From Tilletia caries (taxonomy: Eukaryota; Basidiomycota; Exobasidiomycetes; Tilletiales; Tilletiaceae), in NCBI GenBank assembly GCA_032718865.1, contig JALUTQ010000039.1:248001-312000 (forward strand): a stretch of 64,000 bases of DNA, read 5' to 3'. The position numbers and the translations under genes are program-made. This document shows, piece by piece, positions 44,698 to 54,372 of the stretch. The notes under the pieces were generated by a model. The model saw only the letters and a list, made by a program, of their open reading frames with translations. It was not told the DNA's origin and searched no databases. Numbering within the stretch: the stretch's first letter is position 1; every line of letters starts with the position of its first letter.

Positions 44698-45195
44698 GTT
44701 GACGACGTTCAGGGAAACAGGTACCGTACTTTCTTTGCCTTTGGATCGGCGTGCGATGCAACCTTGGACGTCCTTGCTCGTTCCGATGGGATGTTGGACT
44801 GTTGGAGGTGAGCGACACTCGGCCGTAATCAGCAACTGATCGTTGCGCAACGAATGGCAGAGGGAGAAAAAAAAGAGACCACCCGCTGCCCGGCGTCCAG
44901 AAGAAACGCAAGCTGGAGCTGAAAGCAAGATGAGAATGAGCAGGAACATGCGAGGTCTTGGAGGAGCGGCAAAAGCGCAGACAGCCAGAAGAGTGTGAGA
45001 CAGAGCGAGAGACGCACGTTCATTCATCCTTTCGCTACTCCGCGTTTTCATCAGATTTCCTGCCGTTCTTCTTGACCCGGAGAGCTTCAAAAGTGCGAGC
45101 GGAATCGATCTCCCCAACCCCCATCATCGCCCCTTCCTCTCTGATCAGCTGAACTTCACAATCTCACGAGATATATACATAGAGTATCAGTAGCC

Positions 45196-46756
45196 ATGGT
45201 TCAACAAGACGACCTGCCAATGACGCAGGAGGCCATTGCCGCCAAGACCGGCCAGGACTTCTTCCAGGCTTACTTTGCACAGGCGCTCAACATCTCTGGC
45301 ATCCAACCAGGTCAGCTGCGCGTCTCGGAAAACGCGTCCGACGTGCCCAGCAACGACGTCACTCCCGCAGCGTCAGCATCAGCATCGGCTCCGGCAAGCG
45401 CTGCGACACCAGCGCAAGGCCCCGATAGCGCGTCCCAAGCTCCGGCTGCGCTCGCGTCAAGCTCATCAGCACGCACTTCACCAAATATCAACAGCAGCGG
45501 TAAACGCGCAAGCGCAACCAGCGACACGACGATCATCTCGCCCAGAGCCTCTCCCTCTATCCGACCCACGGTACGCGGTTCTCCCTCCCTCCGCAGTCCG
45601 TCTGCGTCATCGTCCGGCTCTCAGCTGCATCACCAACGCTTTTCCAACTTCAGCCACGGGCTGGGCGAGGGCGAGGGCGACCCCGCAACGGAGGACGAGG
45701 AGGAATTCTTGGACGAGCTGGAGAAGCGGCCTGAGCGCGAGGACCTGATAGCACAACTGTCTGCTCATGCGCGCGCTTCGACTTCTTCGTCTGGCATGGG
45801 TGCCGCAGGCGCGAGTACTTCTGCTCCAGACATGACGCGTCATCCCTCAGGAACGAGCACGCCCGTCGTAGATGAGCATGGACTGGGCTGGCCAGGTGAG
45901 TCTCTCATCAAAGCCCAGCGTGTACTTTGCTCGATTGACGCGTACTGAGCCGGTATCTTGCTCCCTCTTTCAGCCAAATCGACACTCTCGCGTCTGAACT
46001 CGACACCTTCGCAACAGGCCGCAAACATCAAGCGGCTCGCTAGCGCTGTCACTACCATCTTGGAATGCATCGGCGAAGACCCAAACCGCGAGGGCTTGCG
46101 AGGTACACCGGAGCGGTATGCCAAGGCGTTGTTATGGATGACGCGAGGGTATGAGCAAAGATTGAGCGGTAAGCTTCCTTCATCTTCTCTAGTCTCAAGC
46201 TGGCTCATTTCCGACGCGCACCCAAGCTTACAGGTCTGATTCTGGTTCACAGATGTCATTTCGAACGCGATCTTCGACGAGGATCATGACGAGATGGTCA
46301 TTGTCAAGGACATAGACATTTTCTCCCTCTGCGAGCATCACATGGTTCCCTTCGTCGGAAAGGTGAGTATTCCACGCGTTTTCGGTCTTTCTAGACGCAT
46401 CTGGACGGCATTTTGACCGAATAGTAGCGATCCCCGACACACTTTTTGCTCAGATCCACATTGGATATATCCCCAACAAGCTCGTGATTGGACTGTCCAA
46501 GCTCGCCCGGATAGCCGAGGCCTTCTCCCGCCGTCTTCAAGTTCAGGAGCGTCTCACCAAGCAGGTCGCCCTCGCTCTGGACGAAGCTCTCCACCCACGC
46601 GGGGTAGCGGTTGTCATGTCGGCGACGCACATGTGCATGTGCATGCGCGGCGTCCAGAAGCCGGGCTCGAGCACGGTGACGAGCTGTATGCTGGGCGCGT
46701 TCCGGAAGCAGCACAAAACGAGGGAGGAGTTCTTGTCGCTCATTGGGCTCCGGTGA
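45196..46756 (+). CDS. FOL2: GTP cyclohydrolase I
   Basis: Four exons (45,196-45,895; 45,974-46,168; 46,253-46,362; 46,454-46,756) encode 435 residues. GTP cyclohydrolase I makes 7,8-dihydroneopterin triphosphate, the first step to folate and tetrahydrobiopterin. The catalytic domain is complete: [20 protein letters not shown], the zinc-ligand segment [47 protein letters not shown], then [16 protein letters not shown] with the second zinc cysteine, ending [11 protein letters not shown]. About 230 N-terminal residues are Ala/Ser-rich low complexity with an acidic patch, far longer than in most family members. Splice phases are consistent throughout. Confidence 0.93.
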
Positions 46757-47266
46757 AGGTTGGTGTTCCCTCCTCGAGACTCTGGTCAGTCGTCGACTTC
46801 GCCTCCTGCCGTGCGTCTGGTTATCAGTTTCCGGCCCCTTCTTCTGTTGGAACCGTCTCTGTCTCGAATAGCATTGGCTGCTTCTGCGTGTTGTACCCTT
46901 GCCATCTTGCATCTCGCTGCTGGTTATTCATCTTGACTGCCTCGATAAGCGACGAACAAAAAGGAAGGATGAAGCAGGGTCAAATTCAGATAATGGTGCA
47001 CCGGAGATCGAGCGTCGATGCTAAAACCTGGTGCATACTAGACTGTAAGGCGAGCCTCCGTCCGTGCGTTGAGTTGCGTTCCCTTCGGAAGAGGTGTCAG
47101 GTTCTGCGGATCGCGCCCACACCTGCAGGCGTGATCGTGTCTCTGGGCCCTTCCTGTGCACGACCTCCATCTCGCTGCGAGAATCTTTGCCCCTCTCCCT
47201 GCGCTGCGCTGATTCTCTCCAGTTCACCTTGGACTCTCTTCTGCACTCTTTTAAACACAGACCAAA
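46757..47266. other. intergenic spacer
   Basis: 3' flank of GTP cyclohydrolase and promoter region of the hydrolase gene. CT-rich tracts before 47,260; no other feature seen. Confidence 0.4.
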
Positions 47267-48628
47267 ATGCGTTTCTTTGCAAGCCTCGTCCTCGTCAGCC
47301 CGCTCCTCGCGACCGTGGCCTGTTCCGCGCCGTCCTCCTTCGATAATGCTGCTGGGCCCGCGCAGCTCGCCCGTGCGGATAGAAAACAGCATGTCGTCGC
47401 TGCCCAGCCACCACGCTATTTGACTCTTCCGCCCACGCCGCACTTGCCCCGGCCAGATGTTGAGACTCGTCTGGGTCGACCGGACGGTGCCTCGATTTGG
47501 TATGCGCAGTTTTGGCCCAAGAAATCGACCGCGGCGAAGAAGGCCAAAGCTCTGCCGCCTGTGGTATTCCTGCACGGAGGATTGGCTGCGAGTCAGTGGT
47601 TGGGACATCAGATCGCCCATTTTAAGGAGACGAGGCACGTCATTGCCATCGACAGCCGAGCGCAGGGCCGGTCTACCAATGGGAACGGTACCTTGCTCAC
47701 GTACGATGCCATGACCGAGGATGTGGTCGCCATCCTAGATCACCTGAAGATCTCGACTGCCGCCCTCGTTGGGTGGTCAGATGGTGCAATGTGAGTGACT
47801 TCCCTGTGTGTATATACATATCTCCGTTGAGCGGAGTACTGACTCTTCCTTGAGTACGGACGGATAGTATCGGCCTCGATTTTGCCCTGAATCACCCTTC
47901 ACGCATTGATCGTGTCTTTGCCTTCGCGCCAAACTACAACATCAGCGGCACCTTGGACGTGTCCCTGTCGCCCGTCTTCACTGAGTACGAAGCTCGTGCT
48001 CAGAAGATTTACGAGAAGATCAACCCTACGCACAACTTCGAGATTCAGTACGATGCTGTGAGTTACTTTCGTGATTGGTGATGCGCCTATCTGTCCTATT
48101 GTACAACAGTGCTTCATTGGTTCGCAACTCCACAGCACTGACGTCTGCATTTGCCTGGCTCAGGTTACGACGATGTGGGCCACTCTTCCTGCATGGAACC
48201 AAAAAGACTTCGAAGCCATCCCCTCCGACGTCGGGCGACGCGTATGGATTGTGGACGGAGGTGAACAGCTTCTCTCGCAGCCTTGTTCAGGATGCATCTC
48301 CGCAACAAGTACTGATGCAGGCTTACATCGGACGACTCTGCTTTAGATCACGAGGAAGCCGTTAGGCGATACCAGATTGATGAACTGGCCAACTGGATCA
48401 AGGAATCAGGCGAACTGCTGCTCCCACAGGTGAGTGAAGATGGCTCCTGGCTTATTGTGTCTTGCATACCTGCCTGACCTTTCAACTCATACTGATCCAA
48501 TCATTCTCACACCGGCCGTCGTAAATGTCCTTCTTCTTCTCTTCTTCCAGACAAGCCATTTTGCCTTCATGCAGGACCCCAGCCTCTTCAACGATGCGAT
48601 CCAACGTCTGCTGGATATCACGTTCTGA
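47267..48628 (+). CDS. secreted alpha/beta hydrolase
   Basis: Five exons (47,267-47,790; 47,868-48,057; 48,164-48,260; 48,347-48,429; 48,551-48,628) encode 323 residues. The N-terminus MRFFASLVLVSPLLATVAC is a good signal peptide. The fold shows the oxyanion motif FLHGGLAAS, the strand VIAIDSRAQGRS, and the nucleophile elbow GWSDGA with Ser171, which is split by the first intron. The acid is likely Asp in WIVDGG and the terminal His is in TSHFAFMQ. The layout fits single-domain lipases, esterases or peroxidase-like hydrolases; the substrate cannot be read. All introns are in phase. Confidence 0.85.
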
Positions 48629-50276
48629 CCCTCTTGATTTGATCCAGACCCCCATTGCATGATGCTGCTATCAAATCTCGAAGTCATTCGTAAGCATTCA
48701 CAGGACGATGTAGATAGGACGAGCACAAAGTTGTGGCGTCTGGACTGCCGAAGATCTTGCTGGCACCTGGTCGGACTCGTTTTTGGGAGGCGTGGCAGCC
48801 TTTGAAGTGGAAGCCGCTTGCGAGGTGGGGTAAAGGATCGATGGGCGTGTTACAAGCGCGAGCACGACATGATAATGCCGAGGAAGCTGATCAGGACGGA
48901 GGAAAGGAGAGCGTCCAGGAGGGGCAAGAACGGGCGAGCGTTGAACAGGAGAGCGAGGAGCAATGAGTACATGCCTATCAGCAGCAATGTTCCGGTTTGA
49001 CTGCGACGTCGATCGCTGGAGCCCCATCGAAGACGGCGAAGGAGCTGGGAAAGCTGGCTCGGAAAGCTACGGTACTTTTCCGCTCCGTGTCCTTTTTCAT
49101 GGATACGTCCAACAGCTGATGTTGCTCCTCTTCACTTTTACATTCTCTTCGCTTGCACCCATAGTCAGACTGCCCATAATCAGAATTTGAGGCGGCCCTC
49201 GCGCTCGATCCGAAATCTGCTGCGGTGCCTCGAGCGGAGATGAAGGTCCTTGAAGGCATTCTTCGCGAACTGTGAGTCGGGGACGGAGAATCATCAGCCA
49301 AAGGGACGGGGACAACGTAATTTCGAGACCTCGTTTTAATGTACAACTTCCAACTCTGATCTACTTGTCCGCCCAAAGTCTCGATGTACGTAAACTTCTG
49401 GCTGCCTCATCTTGCCTAACGTAATAGTCCTCAAAATCGTCAATCCCGCATCTCATATGCGTTCCCTTCCATCTTTCCCTTTTATCGTCCTGCAAAGAGA
49501 ACGTTCTTTTCACCATCGCGGATGAATAATAGCAATTACTTTGGTTCTTACAGCCAACAAACAAAGAACTTTCCTGAAGCTAGCACTTGGTTAAGAAACG
49601 TTCGGAGCGTTCCCAAAAACGTTCTTCTTTTCACATAGCAGACAAAAGGGATAACGAGGACAAGAATTCATCTTGACAGACGGTATTTGTACTTGGAGAG
49701 TGGGTAGGATGATATTTCGGTTATAGAGACACAAGCTGCAGACAAAAGCTAAAGACAAGAGGGAGGGAGGGAGGGAGGGAGGGAGGGAGGGAGGGGGCTA
49801 AGGCCGAGGCGTGTATGTCACCACTCTCTGAAGTGATCGGGTCGACAATCAGAGCTGCGATGGGCTTTTCATTTCGCTCGGGCTGCTCGATCGTGCCGTC
49901 GACTTGAGCGAGCATGTAATGGTCTTCCATTTGCTTTGCAGACGCGTCCTCTACCAGCAGGGTGAAAGACGGCTGGTCGAAGTACGGCTGGCTAATCGAA
50001 GGCGGGGATAGCAGCTTGTGAATGGCGTCAATCTTGCGAATGGCCTAGCTTCGAGTGGTCGAGAGGGACCTGAACAAACAGCCGTGGAACTGCTGCTCGA
50101 TTCCGGCGGGCTGGATTGATGAGGGCAGTTATACTGGTCGAGGGTGGTCGAGGGTGAGAATAGATTCATGGGCAGAATGTCTGGGCGAGTACCAGGGGCG
50201 GCGAGGTGGAGGAAGATCTTCGGTTGGCGACAGCGGCAATGCATGTGGGCGAGCGACGGGGCGATGGGGAAGCTGT
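48629..50276. other. intergenic, no supported gene
   Basis: Only short frames without domains. Contains the GGGA tract listed separately. Confidence 0.4.
49761..49797. repeat. (GGGA)n tract
   Basis: Nine consecutive G3-4 runs separated by single A, ending GGGGG. It can form several stacked G-quadruplexes on the plus strand. Confidence 0.9.
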
Positions 50277-50737
50277 CTAGCACTTGACTGCGTCCTTGCA
50301 AGGGATTTCATCCTCTAGACTTTTTCCGTTATCTCCTCCACGCCTGCAGAAATCGTCGCAGAGCCAGTTGTCGTTGCGGTCCTTCATGCAGCCCTGTTTG
50401 CAAGTCAAGAGACCAGGATCACCGGGCAACAAATCAAATTGTCCATTCAACACCCATCGCCTGCAAAGGCAGCCGAAGTAGGTTTGCTGCCAAGCGCTGA
50501 TTTGACGCCCGTTGGCATCATTACGTTGACCGCCGGCTGGGCAATTAGACGTCGCCCACTTGTAACAATCTCGAGCAAAGTCTTCGCGCTGCAGAAAATA
50601 GATCAAAACATGTAGCGTGGTCAGCTTTCGTCTGCTGCCATCTCCCGAGGGAGCTCTGAAGGTGTACGCACTATGGCTGTGACGGGACCGAACGTGGCCA
50701 GGACGAGGAAGGCTGAGGTAACGGCGGCGGCTCGCAT
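50277..50737 (-). CDS. small secreted cysteine-rich protein
   Basis: Two exons: 50,672-50,737 (22 codons, MRAAAVTSAFLVLATFGPVT, a signal peptide) and 50,277-50,588, joined by a GTGCGT...CTGCAG intron to give 125 residues. The mature part has ten cysteines spread over about 100 residues (DCYKW, SNCPAGG, FGCLCRRW, LTCKQGCM, WLCDDFC, IPCKD, VKC). This even number suggests disulfide bonding. No known family is recognised. Small secreted cysteine-rich proteins of fungi are often surface or host-interaction proteins; that role is inference only. Confidence 0.75.
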
Positions 50738-52997
50738 TGTGCAAGATAGAAAATGATGGGTGCTGGGGGTGGGAGATGCACGAGGCAGCAGGATGTGAAG
50801 CGTCAAAGTGTTTGGGTACGAGGAGGACAGGACTGGAGAGTAAGAAGAGAAGGGGAAGGCAATTGGTTGTCGACAGAGCTGCTTTTATGCCTACAGCAAA
50901 CCTTCAGCCTCCTATCATCTCGCCGGACAGCTCCCCCAGCCAAGAAATGAGACGGCTACGCCCAAGATAAGTGTATGTTACGTACGTGGTTACAACACCA
51001 TATCGAGGCGTCGGTGAGAGATTGAGTTACATATGGCTCCGGCGCGGCTTCTGCTACAAACAAATACACAACTCTTCGCGCCACTCCCTTCATCACTTTA
51101 CTGTACGCCCACAACAGCAGCATTCGCACTCTGCAGCTGTCGACTGCCGTCTCTTCGCCCACAACGAGGCCTGCGCAAACGTCAGGTTCCCTGTACACGA
51201 GTAAGACGAGGAGATGCCGGGTTCCCAGCGAGAGCGAGGGACCATCGGCCACGTGAGCTGCGGACGCGTCGGTCAACAAGGCCGTCTTCTTCTCCCTCTC
51301 TTCTTCCTTGTCCGTCCGTGTTACATATCATTTTATAAGGTACGCCATGGCTCGCTGAGCTGACCTCATTACCCTGTTTCCCTCTTCAATCATATCAGAC
51401 TAATACAGCTCTCTCAGTCGGGTACCAGGGGTTCAAGCTCTCCCACCCACCTTGTTTTAAAGTAGTTCCACAGACGTTAAAAACCATCATCATCATCTCC
51501 CACCCACCTCCCCATGCGTTTCCCCCCCCAAACGCTGCTTCTCCGGTCCGCACACACGACCGTAGACAGCGTTCGAGCTCGCTAGGCTTGCTCATCCCAC
51601 ACTAAAGGCATTCCAGTTGCAGATGGTCTCCTCTCTCTCTCAATCCTCTTAATTCTAACCTTCGTTCCAACGTCTTTAGCACGACGACCTCCAATATCGA
51701 GGGTGGCCCGCCCTCAGGCTAAGATTCAGATACGTTAGAGAACGAACGTCCGTCCTTTCAGCATGGCAAAAGTTATGGAACGTCTCTACAACATTCGCGA
51801 GAACGCTTTTCCGCCAAGTAGTGAGCAGGAGGGAGCAGTGGATGAATCGATGAGTTGTAATTCATTCATTGTACGACTCGGAGTCAGTAACTCGGCGTAT
51901 ATGTGGGTGTGTTAGGCGCCGGCAAGGGACCAGGGCACAGACTTCAGACCCAAGCCAGAGCGGAGACAACAGCAGAGGACGAGAACATCGAGTGGCAGGG
52001 GGTGACGGTAGATCAATGAGTTCGATGTTTTGAGGTCGAAATCCAGAGCGAGGCCGGCGAGGAGGTCGAGGTCGAAGTCTTGAGCTGATCAGGTTGATGA
52101 CGATATGGAAGACAGGGCTTGAGGCTGGCGTGGTATTGACGCTGAGATCGCGGTCGATATCGAGTTCAAGTCGAGAACCAGCTTCAGGTTACGCTCCAGG
52201 TCCAGGTTGAGGTTGAGATTGAGTAGTGGCTTGGACTGGAGGATGAGTCCAAAGGCCGGCTCGAGCTGGAGAATACGATGATTGATGCGAGGTTGAGAAC
52301 GAGCTCGAGGCCCAAGACGAGGGCGAGACGGTCGGAGTGAGAGTAAGGGTGAGAATAATAGCGAGAGCGAGAGCGAAAGGGAGAATCAAACCATGTGCCA
52401 GAGTGAGGGTGGGGTGAGACCGATCGTGAGGACAAGGGGCAAGAGTAAGCCGGCGGTGAAAATGGGAGGGAGCTATGGGAAAGAGTAAGGTGAGGTCGCT
52501 AGGGTGAGATATCTGCGGTGAAGAGTGAGAAAAAGGGAGAAGGGGGACATCTGGGTGAGGAAACGGCCTTCCTCTATACTTACCTTTCCCCTGCCCGAAA
52601 ATTCATGATGCTGTTTCAGCCTTTTGGGAACGTTTCCCGAGGCGTTCAGACTGTGAGGAAAGGCGGTTAAAACTGCGAATGCTAGGGGATGTGATAGGAG
52701 GTCAGTGTAAGAGCTCATCCAAGACAGGCCGACAGGATCGGTTGACCTCAATATCTAACTGCCCAAGTCAAACCATGGCACGGTTAATCAACAATGGATG
52801 GAGGATCAGATTCGATGGTGTGAATTTGGCTGATGACCCGCGACCTCGACTTCGGTAGCATCACATGGAACTCTTTCGCCGCCTTGCTCGGGTAGTTCTC
52901 TTCTTGGGCGCCCTTTGGTGTGTGTTAGGAACTGTCCAGCATCGCCGCACTTGATAAAATGAGACAGAATAGGATTGCTGGGTCAAGATTGAGGCTC
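50738..52997. other. long intergenic region, no supported gene
   Basis: Contains a degenerate GAGGTCGAG/GAGCGAGA-rich stretch (about 52,030-52,420, period near six) and pyrimidine tracts near 51,290 and 51,630. Candidate frames lack domains, signal peptides or splice structure. Confidence 0.4.
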
Positions 52998-53385
52998 TCA
53001 AAGGGCCATCGTGATCGTGTACGGAGAAGTAGCGTTCCAGACCAAGTCCACACCGGAGCTGTCACCGAGGTTGACCACCGTAAAGCTGTAGAGTAGGTTG
53101 GTCTTCCGCTGGAAATCTTGAGCCGAGTAGCCGACAAAGCCGAGGGTGTGGTTCAGCGTCTTGCCCTTCTTGCTCGTGTATGTCGTCAAGGACCAGTACT
53201 GGAAGTAGAGCTCCCCATCGGCGTTGGGGCAAAACGGATCTGAAACGAGCGGCTGGGGGTTGCTCTGGATGATAGCTTCGGCACTGACGCACCGGGTGCG
53301 GTGCGCGTTTGGGTGCAGTAGACTGTCGATACCAATTCCACAGAAAACAGGTGAGCTCGAAGACACCGTGTTGAGAAGGTGGGAA

Positions 53386-53422
<37 letters not shown>

Positions 53423-53754
53423 TACCCGAAGCGAGTAACAGAGCCATCCTTGTTCGTAACGGGCCCGTTGGGCATGTTGGTGCTGTTGCACGGTACGAAA
53501 GCGAATTGAGGATAATCAGGGCTGTACGTCCCATCATACTCCGTCGTGAGTTCCAGCCGACTTTGAGAATCCTCAGCGCCCTGGAAACTTGCACGCCGGT
53601 GGTTCACCGGTGCTGGTCCATCCACGATCAAGGATCCGACGTGGAATGCTGCGCCGCAATTGTCGTCGGGGAAGTAGCGCTTCGACGGCGCAGCCGCACT
53701 CATTGAGGCGAAAGCAGCGAAGGCTACGGCGAGGATAGACTTGGAGATGTGCAT
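52998..53754 (-). CDS. secreted hypothetical protein
   Basis: Two exons, 53,426-53,754 and 52,998-53,322, joined in phase (RFG to LLHPNAHRTRC) give 217 residues. The N-terminus MHISKSILAVAFAAFASMSA is a clear signal peptide, followed by AAPSKRYF with a possible KR processing site. The mature part is beta-rich in appearance (SRLELTTEYDGTYSPDYPQF, LYFQYWSLTTYTSKKGKTLN, TNLLYSFTVVNLGDSSGVDL) with few cysteines. No family recognised. The intron is dominated by a GA/CT microsatellite adjoining the donor. Confidence 0.75.
53391..53418. repeat. (GA)n microsatellite in an intron
   Basis: 14 GA units on the plus strand, so CT on the coding strand, starting a few bases after the donor GTATGTTT of the secreted-protein intron. 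Confidence 0.9.
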
Positions 53755-54282
53755 CGTAAAAAGTGTGAAGCCGGTGTGGGCAGGTTTGCTTGAAGTCCTA
53801 GAAGGGAGTAAGGAGAAGATATACCAGAAAAAGGTGATGAAGTGCTGAAGAAGAATGGTGGGAAGTTGAAGACACTAGAAGTCAGGAAGTAGTTAGCTCA
53901 TCGCTCATCCTTTATATACCTTTCAACAGGCTTCTCCAGCAAGTGCTTGAGCTCGATATGCATACGGCACCCAGAGCATACTCGCTACCAGCGAGCTGGC
54001 TTCTGTCCGTCTGACGGTTCTCCTGTAGGTGCATTCGAAGCATGGAGATTGGAGGAACTCGCCACTTTGACGCTCTTCGCTTCACGCTCCACTCCTGCGA
54101 CGGTGGAGTTCCGCAGCACAAGAGGCGTGGGACTTCCGCAGCGACGGTTTAGGACGAGGAACTCCGGAGAACATCGGTGATCTTGACATGCTTCACAACT
54201 TCACGTTCAGGGCGTAAATTCGAATGCCATTATGTGTCTTTTGAATTATGGAAAGCGTGTATACATACACGAGGTATGAGCT

Positions 54283-54324
54283 CCTGAAGCCTGAAGCCTG
54301 AAGCCTGAAGCCTGAAGCCTGAAG
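54283..54324. repeat. 7-bp tandem repeat CCTGAAG
   Basis: Six consecutive CCTGAAG units just downstream of the stop codon of the minus-strand gene ending at 54,373. Confidence 0.9.
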
Positions 54325-54372
54325 TAGCGGCCGCGGGACCTCATGTAAGCCGCCAAAGCAAAGTTTCCTGGT

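Noticed and set aside
49761..49797. Telomere-like repeat
   Set aside because: GGGA is not a fungal telomere unit (TTAGGG type) and lies between ordinary genes.
49951..50301. 116-codon minus-strand frame upstream of the secreted gene
   Set aside because: No domain, signal peptide or splice support; Ser/Pro/Arg-rich composition typical of random frames in GC-rich DNA.
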